The notes beneath the pieces were generated by a model. That model was not told where the DNA came from. It made no database searches and saw only the letters and a program-made list of their open reading frames with translations. Positions 7,962 to 15,622 of a stretch of DNA of 36,488 bases are shown here, in pieces. The translations under genes were made by a program, and so were the position numbers. The first letter of the stretch is position 1; every line of letters begins with the position of its first letter. Origin of the DNA: Candidatus Ozemibacter sp. (GTDB lineage: Bacteria; Muiribacteriota; Ozemobacteria; Ozemobacterales; Ozemobacteraceae); assembly GCA_030446435.1 (NCBI GenBank), contig JASURT010000007.1, positions 1 to 36,488 on the forward strand, read 5' to 3'.

Positions 7962-8804
7962 TTGAGAACGTTCGTTATAATTTGTCTAATTTTAAGTTTA
8001 AGCCTTTTCAATTCAGTAATTGCAAAAGACAAACTGGTTTCTCAGGCAAATCTGCGTTTTTCGCATAAAACACATGATGCAAACTCAGTTGATTGCGCCA
8101 GATGTCATATAAATCGCGAAGGTTATTCAGAGCCGGTTCCTTCCGGTTTGCCTCCAGGTTGGCAGCCATTGCGTAAAAGACCGATTGTGGCGAGCGGTAC
8201 AGATTTGATTTTCAGCCAGAACAATGAAATAGATGATACCTTTGGTCGCCCGGGCGAAAAAAGATGTCTGCAATGTCATTTCAAAACCCGCGAGAAAAGC
8301 GACTGCGCCCTTTGTCATCTTGAAACGCCAGGTGAGACTATTCGAGATCGGCAACGTCTCAAAGAAGGCTTCGTTTTTTCCCACAAGAAACATGAAAAAT
8401 TCGAATGCTCAAGATGCCATGAAGCTATCACTTCCTGGGAAACCCTCGACGGGCATATAATCAACTCGCGCATGGAAGATTGTCTTGAATGTCACGATGG
8501 AAATGAAGTGAAGAAAGATTGTGTCATGTGCCACAATCCTACGCCCAGGCCTGCAGATCATACGCGAAATTTCGAGAAGAAGCATGGGGTGGCGTATCGT
8601 GCCGACCCGCAGCATTGCCGAATGTGTCATGAAGAGTCTTCTTGCATAGAATGTCATTCACAAAAGCCCAGAAGTCACACTCTTGCCTGGGTTAGACACC
8701 GCCATGGTATTGCCGCGAGGACCAACCCGCAAAAATGCCGGGCTTGTCATTCAGACCCCTGGGTTTGTTCAAGATGCCACTCAGAAGAAAAATTGCTCTG
8801 GTAG
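7962..8804 (+). CDS. Periplasmic decaheme c-type cytochrome (cytochrome c3/c7-like)
   Basis: 280 residues from TTG 7962 (AAAGGA 7 nt upstream). A signal peptide (residues 1-21, VIA-KDK) exports it to the periplasm. Ten CxxCH heme-attachment motifs are present: CARCH, CLQCH, CALCH, CSRCH, CLECH, CVMCH, CRMCH, CIECH, CRACH and CSRCH. FSHKTH and FSHKKH segments supply candidate distal histidine ligands, as in cytochrome c3/c7 folds. It should carry electrons across the periplasm. There is no quinol oxidase or terminal reductase subunit beside it, so the partner is unknown. The end overlaps spurious frames of the next gene only; the real M20 start is 47 bp downstream of the stop. Confidence 0.9.
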   Translation: MRTFVIICLILSLSLFNSVIAKDKLVSQANLRFSHKTHDANSVDCARCHINREGYSEPVPSGLPPGWQPLRKRPIVASGTDLIFSQNNEIDDTFGRPGEKRCLQCHFKTREKSDCALCHLETPGETIRDRQRLKEGFVFSHKKHEKFECSRCHEAITSWETLDGHIINSRMEDCLECHDGNEVKKDCVMCHNPTPRPADHTRNFEKKHGVAYRADPQHCRMCHEESSCIECHSQKPRSHTLAWVRHRHGIAARTNPQKCRACHSDPWVCSRCHSEEKLLW

Positions 8805-8850
8805 AAAGCTTTTTAAACCTTTGTTTCTCGTGAAACCGGGAGGAGATTTT

Positions 8851-10173
8851 ATGGATGGGATGAAAGAAATTGAAACACAGACAATTACCGGCAAGGTAAA
8901 GGCTGTCTGTGAAAAAGAATATGAACATTGTTTTGAGCTGTTAAGCCGATTGATAGCCTGTAAGTCATACAGCGGCCAGGAAGAAGAATGTGCAGAGGTA
9001 TTGATGACTTATTTCAGTACCCGAAATATTCCGGCCATGAAAGATGAGCGCGGCAGTGTTCTAGCGGTTTCTTTGCCCGCAGAGCTTGTTTACGAAGATT
9101 TTCCCGATGACTTAAGCCAGAGAAAAGCCTGGTTCAAAGGTTTGCTGAATTTATGCAATGATCGCAGTATAAAAACCCTTGCTTACAACGCACATATGGA
9201 CGTGGTGCCTGCCGAAGATACAGAAAACTGGTCTACGCCTCCGTTCAAGGCAACGCGGCGTGACGGCCGTGTGTATGGTCGGGGTACCTGCGATATGAAG
9301 GGCGCTTTGGCGGCAATGGCCACTTCACTGACTCTTATGCGTGATCTTGACAAAGATTTGTCGCGAAATCAGCTGGTAATCGGTTGTTTTTGCACAGAAG
9401 AAGAGGCTGGTGAAGGTCTGGCTTTTAAAGAGCTATGTGAAGAATTCAGATTTCGACCTGACATGGTGATTCTCGGCGAGCCTTCAAAAATGCAGATTGC
9501 CCGAGGGCAAAGAGGAAAACTTGAATTCAATGTTGAAACCAGAGGGTGCTGCGCCCATACTTCTGTGCCAGAAGCAGGCGATAACGCTGCTTACAAAATT
9601 GCCCGGGTTTTGCTCGCTATTGAAAATCTCGAAGAGCAGGAAAGATTCAAATTCGGCCTTTCTGAAAGCAATACGCTTAAAAGAAATACGCTGGTAGCAA
9701 CCAGTGTGAAAACCTGGCCACCGAGCAAAAGCTTTGTGCCTGATCGTGCGTTGGTGCATGTTACCGCGCGAACAGCTTTGGGCTGCAGTTTTACTGATTT
9801 GAAACAGCGCCTTGAAAGTTCTGAAGACTGGCCGGATGCAAAGATTGTTCCGATCTTTTACCGGGGCAAATCTTATACCGGCAAAAACAGTGAATGGCCT
9901 TCAGACCACCCGGCCTGGGAAACAGAGGTTGATCACAACTTCTTTCAAAAGCTTAAAATTGCCTTTTCAGACCTTTTTTGCTCAGAACCTGAAGACAAAA
10001 TTTGGCCATTTTCTACTGATGGCGTGTACAGCGCGGGCATGGCTGGAATTCCCACTCTTGGAATTGGTCCCGGAATGGAAAAATGTGCGCATATAGTCGA
10101 TGAATGGGTGTCAGAACAAGAGCTGCAAAATGCTCTGGCTCTGTATACTTACCTTGGTTTCTATCGATTCTGA
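8851..10173 (+). CDS. M20 family zinc metallopeptidase (ArgE/DapE/acetylornithine deacetylase-like)
   Basis: 440 residues from ATG 8851, which has a GGGAGGAG ribosome binding site just upstream. The di-zinc site of the M20 family is recognisable: NAHMDVVPA (His and the catalytic Asp two residues on), RGTCDMKGALAA (bridging Asp), CTEEEAGEG (general-base Glu and ligand Glu), GEPSKM (ligand region) and a C-terminal His in MEKCAHIVDEW. The interposed dimerisation domain begins near RGQRGKLEFNVETRG. Members hydrolyse N-acyl amino acids or small peptides; no arginine or lysine pathway gene is adjacent, so the substrate is not assigned. The gene converges on the HD-GYP gene 20 bp away. Confidence 0.85.
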   Translation: MDGMKEIETQTITGKVKAVCEKEYEHCFELLSRLIACKSYSGQEEECAEVLMTYFSTRNIPAMKDERGSVLAVSLPAELVYEDFPDDLSQRKAWFKGLLNLCNDRSIKTLAYNAHMDVVPAEDTENWSTPPFKATRRDGRVYGRGTCDMKGALAAMATSLTLMRDLDKDLSRNQLVIGCFCTEEEAGEGLAFKELCEEFRFRPDMVILGEPSKMQIARGQRGKLEFNVETRGCCAHTSVPEAGDNAAYKIARVLLAIENLEEQERFKFGLSESNTLKRNTLVATSVKTWPPSKSFVPDRALVHVTARTALGCSFTDLKQRLESSEDWPDAKIVPIFYRGKSYTGKNSEWPSDHPAWETEVDHNFFQKLKIAFSDLFCSEPEDKIWPFSTDGVYSAGMAGIPTLGIGPGMEKCAHIVDEWVSEQELQNALALYTYLGFYRF

Positions 10174-10193
10174 CTTACTTTGACTCAAGAAGC

Positions 10194-11459
10194 TCAGCCG
10201 ATATCGGTTAAGAACTGGGTGTATTCTTCTCGCGAAGCATCCTGGGCCGCTTTTCTGACCTGGTTTACCGTCTCATGATGCTTTTTGGCCAGATGCACAA
10301 TCTCAGAATCAAGCTTGTTGTTTTCGGCCATTTTTTCGAGAATCAGGATGGTTTGCTCGTTTGACATACCTTTTCGATAAGGCCTATCTTCGGTTAAGGC
10401 TGTGAACACGTCGGCGACGGCCAGAAGCCGTGAACCCAGTGGCAGATCTTTGCGTTCGAGCCTGAAAGGATACCCCGTACCGTCGAGTCTTTCGTGGTGA
10501 TAAGATCCATACATGTTGATTTGAGAAAGATCTTCGATTGGCTGCAGCGCTCTGAAAGTATAAAAAGTGTGGGCCCGCATCAGATTGAATTCATCAGTGG
10601 TAAGCTTGCCGGGTTTTTCAAGAATTTCTGTCGGTATGGCAAGTTTGCCAAGATCGTGAAGAAAACCGGCTACCTTAAGCTCGAAACATTCGCTTTCGTT
10701 CAGGCCTGCGAGTTTGCCCAGGCATTCTGCTGTGGCTGAAACCCCGCTTGAATGGGTTGCGGTAAAGGGGCTTCTAAAGTCGATCATGCGCCTGATCAGG
10801 CTTGCAAATGAAAGCAACTCATTGTTGTTCAGGTAAATGGTGTCGAGCTTTACGCAAAGTTCAAGTTGCTTGCTTATCATGGGCGAAACCAGATCGAGCC
10901 AGAAATATTCTTTGTCGGCAAGTGTCATGAAAGCATCGACAAGAACAGGCTCAAAAAGAGTATCGATTTCTTTGAGAACCCTTTCTTTTATTTCACCAAC
11001 CTGACCGAGAATACCTTCGTTTCGGTTTATCAATAACGCCAGATGATCAGCAAGAAAAAGTATGCGACTGCCCAGGGGCACTGGTAAACCCTTATAGGTT
11101 TTGCCCAGACCGGATTCCCAGGGTACATGGTGACATTTTATGATTTCGGCGGCGTTATGCATTGGTTCGAAAATTCGAATGAGATAATAGCCAAGCTCGG
11201 CATGGGTTTGACCGGTGGTGTTTTCGAACTTCATCGTTTCCATGCGTTCGGCAAGCGATATTGCACCAATATCATGAAGAATGCCGGCGCATACGATTTC
11301 GTTCTGCTGCTTTACCGGTAAGTCAAGAGTTTCGGCAAGTCGCATCGCAATTAGAGCGACCTGTTTATGGTGATCGTTCAATACTGGACTTATCCAGTCA
11401 AGAATGTCTGACAGGCAATTTAAAAAATCAAAAATTTTCAGTCTATATTGTTTCTTCAT
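10194..11459 (-). CDS. Tandem HD-domain protein with C-terminal HD-GYP (cyclic-di-GMP phosphodiesterase type)
   Basis: 421 residues, no membrane segment or receiver domain. The first HD domain (about 28-145) keeps H31, H62-D63, H86, H111 and D138. The second (about 232-390) is a complete HD-GYP: H236, LHDLGK (267-272), HTFYTF, HHERLDGTGYP (321-331) and ADVFTALTEDRPYR (349-362). HD-GYP enzymes hydrolyse cyclic-di-GMP to pGpG or GMP. A protein made only of two HD domains is a compact soluble form; the N-terminal one could be sensory or could act on another nucleotide. The ATG at 11459 has only a weak GAG upstream. It stands alone, with an orphan RNA candidate beginning about 85 bp upstream on the other strand. 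Confidence 0.87.
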   Translation of the reverse strand: MKKQYRLKIFDFLNCLSDILDWISPVLNDHHKQVALIAMRLAETLDLPVKQQNEIVCAGILHDIGAISLAERMETMKFENTTGQTHAELGYYLIRIFEPMHNAAEIIKCHHVPWESGLGKTYKGLPVPLGSRILFLADHLALLINRNEGILGQVGEIKERVLKEIDTLFEPVLVDAFMTLADKEYFWLDLVSPMISKQLELCVKLDTIYLNNNELLSFASLIRRMIDFRSPFTATHSSGVSATAECLGKLAGLNESECFELKVAGFLHDLGKLAIPTEILEKPGKLTTDEFNLMRAHTFYTFRALQPIEDLSQINMYGSYHHERLDGTGYPFRLERKDLPLGSRLLAVADVFTALTEDRPYRKGMSNEQTILILEKMAENNKLDSEIVHLAKKHHETVNQVRKAAQDASREEYTQFLTDIG

Positions 11460-11511
11460 CTGTTACTCGTGAAAATGATTTGTACCATATTTTAAAAAAA
11501 TGTCCGGCTGT

Positions 11512-11539
11512 TTGCATTAAATTTTTTTGCTGCTATTCT
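11512..11539 (+). promoter_or_regulatory. Sigma-70-type promoter of an orphan small RNA
   Basis: TTGCAT (11512-11517), 16-bp spacer, TATTCT (11534-11539), with GGG at 11545-11547 as likely start of transcription. No gene follows on this strand, only the structured RNA and its terminator. Confidence 0.5.
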
Positions 11540-11545
11540 CGATAG

Positions 11546-11642
11546 GGCTTAGACAACTAAGTTTCGATAAAAAAATCGGCCCCTTGCTTGATTAGTCGGT
11601 CACCTGTCTGCAAAGCCTGAAGCTGTGCAGACAGGTGTTTTT
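11546..11642 (+). ncRNA. Candidate ~97-nt structured small RNA
   Basis: Between the divergent ends of the HD-GYP and ssb genes, the + strand has a promoter, three hairpins and an intrinsic terminator but no open frame. CTTAG-acaa-CTAAG (11548-11561) and CGAT-aaaaaa-ATCG (11565-11578) stand side by side, closed by GGG (11545-11547) with CCC (11580-11583): a small three-way junction. A short single-stranded linker (TTGCTTGATTAGTCGGT) leads to the terminator stem. I do not recognise it as SRP RNA, 6S RNA, tmRNA or a riboswitch class. Hfq is encoded in the same window, so a trans-acting role is possible. Confidence 0.5.
11601..11642 (+). terminator. Rho-independent terminator with a perfect 12-bp stem
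   Basis: CACCTGTCTGCA (11601-11612) pairs perfectly with TGCAGACAGGTG (11626-11637); the loop can pair further (AGC/GCT). Five T follow (11638-11642). The T-run is only on +, so it ends the orphan small RNA and serves neither flanking gene. Confidence 0.75.
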
Positions 11643-11661
11643 CTGCGCTGGCTGTGATGGT

Positions 11662-11698
11662 CTCAGAGAATTTGCGAAATGCAAAAAAATATTCTGAG
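11662..11698. repeat. Nested inverted repeat downstream of ssb
   Basis: CTCAGA-GAAT and ATTCTGAG form the outer arms and TTTGC-gaaat-GCAAA an inner hairpin. Neither strand has a T-run directly after it, so it is not a standard terminator. It may stabilise the ssb transcript end or bind a protein. Confidence 0.35.
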
Positions 11699-11721
11699 AT
11701 CACCAATTATCATGGGTTAGC

Positions 11722-12099
11722 TTAAAAAATAGCCGGCTCTTCACTTGCCTGCTCAGATTTTAGTGCTTTTGAACCGCTTAAGAATACGACTTTATCACCG
11801 ATTACCTGGGTAACATAGCGCGTTTGCCCTGAATCAGAAGTGAATGATCTAGTTTCGAGGCGACCATCGACGAGAACGGGTCGACCTTTAGCCAGATATT
11901 TTGCACAGTTTCTTGCAGTAGAGTTCCAGACGATGATTCTAAAGAAGGAAGTTTCTTTCTGGGTTTCTCCGGCTTTGTTTTTGTATCGACGCGCGACCGC
12001 TACGGGAAAAACCGTCATTGCCCTGCCGTTGCTGATTTCTTTCAGTTCAGGGTCACAAGCGAGATTGCCGGCAATAATAACACGATTCACATTTACCAT
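11722..12099 (-). CDS. ssb: Single-stranded DNA-binding protein
   Basis: 125 residues from ATG 12099, selected over an upstream in-frame ATG (12135) because CGGAGG lies at correct spacing and the protein then starts with the family-typical MVNVNRVIIAGNL. The OB fold is intact (GNLACDPELKE, FFRIIVWNSTARNCAKYLAKGRPVLVDGRL, and the second half to VVFLSG). The C-terminal linker is unusually short, ending SEEPAIF, a weakened version of the acidic DDDIPF tip that recruits partners. The protein coats ssDNA in replication, repair and uptake; comEC and comEA lie upstream on the same strand. Compared with the ~165-180 residues of many SSBs this is compact. Confidence 0.92.
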   Translation of the reverse strand: MVNVNRVIIAGNLACDPELKEISNGRAMTVFPVAVARRYKNKAGETQKETSFFRIIVWNSTARNCAKYLAKGRPVLVDGRLETRSFTSDSGQTRYVTQVIGDKVVFLSGSKALKSEQASEEPAIF

Positions 12100-12180
12100 T
12101 CTAATTTCCTCCGAATATAAATCTGGAATTTTCACATTCCACCCTTAGATCAATTCGGAAATGAAAAAGGAGAAAAAAAA

Positions 12181-12969
12181 TCAGATAAAATTTTTCAATC
12201 GATAATAAAGCAGGCCAACCCATTCGTGAACAGCGGCATTTAGAGATCTAAGGTAATGACCCATTGAATAGTAAAGGCCTTTTCGACTGTGACATGGAGC
12301 GGGAAATACCTTCATGCCAAGCTTTTCATAAACCAGTTTGGAACGATAGACATGGGTGCCGCTGGTAACCAGAAGTATATTACCGATTCCTGCCGCCTTT
12401 AATTTTTCGACGGCATGCTCAGCTTCTGTTTTTGTGGTGGTAATGCGTTCGCTTACCAATATTTTCACCTGTTCCGCCTCTACTTTAAGCATTTTTGTCA
12501 GGCTGGCAACCCATTGTGACTCAGCATAGCCGTTGATTGAACTGTTGCCGGTGCTTATGTACAATACCGGGGCGCGGTTTTTCTGAAGAAGCTCTATGCC
12601 ATGCAGAACTCTCTGGTAACCGCTTAAAGCCGGGTCGCCTGCAAAAGTTGCTCCTGATGCCAGCACCAGAATTGCTTCGGCGGTTTCGTCTGAGTGATCC
12701 AGATAAAGTGGTTGACTGATGAAGCCGCCCACCGGAAAGTTTGCAAAGATCAGAGTAAAAATCATGCCAAGCGCAAGGCCATACATGTAGCGAGAAACAA
12801 AGTTTTGCAAAACAGCAGTGTTTTTTAAACGGCCTGCAATCACCATTCCAATAGAAAATAACACGAAAGCTATGGCCCAGAACGGCCGCATTGACACACG
12901 GGTTTGCGGAATGGCTATCATCGTAAATGCAGGCAGAAAAAGAAGAATCAGATTTAAAATCGTTTTCAT
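12181..12969 (-). CDS. YdcF/SanA-like (DUF218) membrane protein
   Basis: 262 residues from ATG 12969, one base after the comEC stop; an ATG at 13029 would overlap comEC and add a hydrophilic lead, so it is less likely. The N-terminus has three hydrophobic segments (about residues 2-17, 26-43 and 63-80). The DUF218 domain follows: AILVLASGATF, the substrate-region STGNSS, ERITTTKTEAEHA and LLVTSGTHVYRSKLVYEKLG. Members are implicated in envelope integrity, without a firmly defined reaction. The spacing implies co-transcription with comEC, and the stop is 81 bp before ssb. Confidence 0.75.
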   Translation of the reverse strand: MKTILNLILLFLPAFTMIAIPQTRVSMRPFWAIAFVLFSIGMVIAGRLKNTAVLQNFVSRYMYGLALGMIFTLIFANFPVGGFISQPLYLDHSDETAEAILVLASGATFAGDPALSGYQRVLHGIELLQKNRAPVLYISTGNSSINGYAESQWVASLTKMLKVEAEQVKILVSERITTTKTEAEHAVEKLKAAGIGNILLVTSGTHVYRSKLVYEKLGMKVFPAPCHSRKGLYYSMGHYLRSLNAAVHEWVGLLYYRLKNFI

Positions 12970-12970
12970 T

Positions 12971-15190
12971 TTATTTTGTACCCGGAAAGTTTTTTTTGCG
13001 CCAGTCAAGATCATATTCGATAAATTCACGGCACCAGGCCATCAGATCGCGGCGCAAAGCAAAATGTTGCTCGATCATTTCGTCGCTATGCCGGTCGAAC
13101 ATGCGTTGCAGCTGATTACGGCCACGGGCAATAAGTGACCTGCCGCGAGACATCAGCAGAATAAAGTCTTCGTCGTCGGTTCTGGTTAACATCGATGAAG
13201 AAAGAAGACGGTCACCGACAATCACTGTTGCCAGGTATCTATCCTTTATGATGAAATCTATATCAATTTCGGTTGGGTCCGGCGGCGGGTCAAGATGCGC
13301 AATTGCCCGATTAAGTATTTCATTGCAGCAAAGTGCGAGAAGAAAAACCTGTGCCTGAACGAGTCTTGGCTGATCTTGCTGTATGACAGTCTGGTCGATG
13401 TCAATAATCTGGTAATAAAGGTTTTGATTTTCGAGGCAGAGCATCTGCACCGGAAAATCATTGTGATCTTGACTCAAATTCTTTAAAGACCTTCTTTTGC
13501 AAGAAATCATTATCGCGTCAATATCTTTCACGAATTCCCCGTCTCTAAAAGCATTCTGAAAATCACGTGAAAGGTTTTCGGAAAACCCCTGCTTTTTCGT
13601 GGCGGCTTCTCGAGTGTTGGTCGATTCCTTATTGATACCCTGAGGTGTTCTGATGCTCTGATCTTGAATTGAATCATGCTTTACCATTTTTGGCGAATTT
13701 TGGGTATCAGCATTTGTCGCTCTTAGCACCATTCTTCTGTTCCATAGCCCTGCCCAGAGAATCAGACCGCAGTATATCAGAGCAGTTAACAAGCCCGGAA
13801 CATTGCCGACCTGAAAAAATCCACCCGGAATCGTCTGGGCTTTTTCCAGAAAACCAAGAAAGCCGTCCAGGGGTATCGATAGTCCCGGAGCAAGAAACAG
13901 ACCATACTCCGGCGAAATTGCAGAGGTGATACCAAGAACGAAGCTAATGGGTAGAATGATTGAAAACAGCCATGCGATGGCGGGATTGACGAGCATGGCA
14001 ATGATTGAAACCGTGCCGAATAGATATGCGGCCATCGGCATTACAGCAAGATTTGCGGCGATGGCCACCGAAAAATATCTGGCCAAAAGTGCGGGCAGAT
14101 GTAATTTTTTGAAGTAATGTTCGAACATCGGCCTTAAAAGAATTATTCCAAGAACTGCTGTGAAGCTTAAGATGAAAGCTGCATCTGAAATGTAAGAGGG
14201 GTCATAAAGAAGAATCAGAAGTGCGGCTATGCTTACGGGCCGAATTGGTGACGGCGCAGATTCAAGATGAAAAATAACCGCTGCGGCGGCATACATCAAT
14301 AATGCCCTGATGATAGACGGCGAACCTGTTGTAGAAAAGGCATACACCGTTAAAAAAATGCAGATAAATATGCTTCGCGAAATCGGTGGAACCCTTAACC
14401 AATGAAGACAAGCCGCTATTACCAGACTAAGAATCATTATGTGTTGGCCTGAAACCGCCAGCAGGTGCGAAATGCCGGTTTCTCTGAAGAGTTGTCTGTC
14501 TTTGCGCTCTATCTGACTCGTGTCACCGAGTAAAAAGCCGGTTACAACGGCTGAATGTCTGGTTGGCAATACCATGTTCAAGCCATCGCGAAGATACCTT
14601 TGCATTTTTCCGCCGAATGAGTCAAGAATATTGCGACTGCTCAGATGCTGCAAATCGTCTGCCTTGAATGAAGGGATTTTTTGAGAAAGTTTGAAAGAAA
14701 AGGTGCCGGTGGCGGTATAGATCTGTTCAGGTTCAGGAATCAGTTGTGAGTTTTTAAACCGGCAATAAACCGCAGCCGGTATTACAATCGTTTGCGAAGC
14801 GGTTTTTAAACGGCATTGTTTCATATATAAAGAGATACCGCCCGACCGTAAAACTTTGTATTCACCTGAAAAAACTCCGGTAAGAACGCCGGTTGAGTCG
14901 TTTAAAAGCCTTATTTCTCCCGAATCAATTTCAGGATAAATTCGCAGATTGCCGTAAAAAGCGCCTGAAAAAAAAGAACCTGCGACCAGAATCGAAACGA
15001 GAAACCGTTGATTCTCGCGGTGAAAGAAAGATGCAAGAATGCAGCCAAGTGCCAGAAAGAACAAAAGATAACTGAAATCGTAATTAAGCAGTTGCGAAAA
15101 TTTCAGGCCAAGTATGAATATTACCGTAAAGAAGGGCAATACTTCCGGCTGAACTTTAAATATTTTTTTTACTTTTTCAGTTTTTCTCAT
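12971..15190 (-). CDS. comEC: ComEC-like DNA-uptake channel with an unusual C-terminal domain
   Basis: 739 residues. Residues 15-90 hold several transmembrane helices and about 90-190 the DUF4131/OB-like periplasmic part. The Competence domain runs from about 210 to 480 with the diagnostic FRETGISHLLAVSGQH (235-250) and GSPSIIRALLMY (289-300). This is the inner-membrane channel for transforming ssDNA. The metallo-beta-lactamase-like domain that many ComEC proteins carry at the C-terminus is absent: no HxHxDH motif. Instead a polar linker (490-545) leads to an unrecognised soluble domain of ~195 residues (545-739), rich in acidic and hydrophobic strands and ending in a basic/aromatic helix. 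comEA lies 9 bp upstream. Confidence 0.85.
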   Translation of the reverse strand: MRKTEKVKKIFKVQPEVLPFFTVIFILGLKFSQLLNYDFSYLLFFLALGCILASFFHRENQRFLVSILVAGSFFSGAFYGNLRIYPEIDSGEIRLLNDSTGVLTGVFSGEYKVLRSGGISLYMKQCRLKTASQTIVIPAAVYCRFKNSQLIPEPEQIYTATGTFSFKLSQKIPSFKADDLQHLSSRNILDSFGGKMQRYLRDGLNMVLPTRHSAVVTGFLLGDTSQIERKDRQLFRETGISHLLAVSGQHIMILSLVIAACLHWLRVPPISRSIFICIFLTVYAFSTTGSPSIIRALLMYAAAAVIFHLESAPSPIRPVSIAALLILLYDPSYISDAAFILSFTAVLGIILLRPMFEHYFKKLHLPALLARYFSVAIAANLAVMPMAAYLFGTVSIIAMLVNPAIAWLFSIILPISFVLGITSAISPEYGLFLAPGLSIPLDGFLGFLEKAQTIPGGFFQVGNVPGLLTALIYCGLILWAGLWNRRMVLRATNADTQNSPKMVKHDSIQDQSIRTPQGINKESTNTREAATKKQGFSENLSRDFQNAFRDGEFVKDIDAIMISCKRRSLKNLSQDHNDFPVQMLCLENQNLYYQIIDIDQTVIQQDQPRLVQAQVFLLALCCNEILNRAIAHLDPPPDPTEIDIDFIIKDRYLATVIVGDRLLSSSMLTRTDDEDFILLMSRGRSLIARGRNQLQRMFDRHSDEMIEQHFALRRDLMAWCREFIEYDLDWRKKNFPGTK

Positions 15191-15199
15191 TGAACATAT

Positions 15200-15622
15200 C
15201 TAGAAGAGATTTTTATGATCAAGCCGAACTCCAGCTTCTATAAGCTTTTCTACCTTGCCTTTGGTAATGCCTTTAACCCGGTCTTGTAAATCACGCCAGT
15301 CGACAAATTTGCCATAGGTTCTTTCGAGAAGAATTTTCTCTGCGGTCTTTTTGCCGATTCCGGGGCATAATAAAAGCTGTTCAAAAGTAGCTGAGTTGAT
15401 AAAAATACGATTTGGTGCTTCTGTGCCGCTTTGCTCGACGAGAATGGCATTGTCTTCATTATTGTCTGATGAATTGATAGTAATGATCGCTTCACCAGAC
15501 GGAACAGCTTTGTCAGGATAAATTTCTTCAGGCGTTGAAAAAGACCAGAATAGGCCTGCAAGAAGCGGCAGCAGGGCAAGCAGTCTGATTTGATTCATTT
15601 CTTTACGCGTTAATTCATGCAT
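15200..15622 (-). CDS. ComEA-like helix-hairpin-helix DNA-binding protein
   Basis: 140 residues from ATG 15622, with GAAGG 9 nt upstream; a second ATG at 15598 is possible but has a poorer site. One N-terminal hydrophobic segment (about 12-27) anchors it in the membrane. A spacer of ~50 residues leads to the C-terminal helix-hairpin-helix pair: FINSATFEQLLLCPGIGKKTA and YGKFVDWRDLQDRVKGITKGKVEKL. This is the ComEA arrangement for binding incoming dsDNA outside the membrane. Its position directly before comEC supports a role in DNA uptake. The start overlaps the preceding gene by 13 bp. Confidence 0.85.
   Translation of the reverse strand: MHELTRKEMNQIRLLALLPLLAGLFWSFSTPEEIYPDKAVPSGEAIITINSSDNNEDNAILVEQSGTEAPNRIFINSATFEQLLLCPGIGKKTAEKILLERTYGKFVDWRDLQDRVKGITKGKVEKLIEAGVRLDHKNLF

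Noticed and set aside
8683-8850. Upstream extension of the M20 peptidase reading frame over the cytochrome gene
   Set aside because: It lies inside the heme-motif region of the cytochrome, has no family similarity, and a strong ribosome binding site marks ATG 8851.
11840-12148. 102-codon open frame on + opposite ssb
   Set aside because: It is the antisense of a clear SSB with its own ribosome binding site.
12100-12180. GGAA-tgtgaaaa-TTCC inverted repeat upstream of ssb as terminator for the comEC-ydcF transcript
   Set aside because: The stem is only four base pairs and has no T-run after it on the minus strand.
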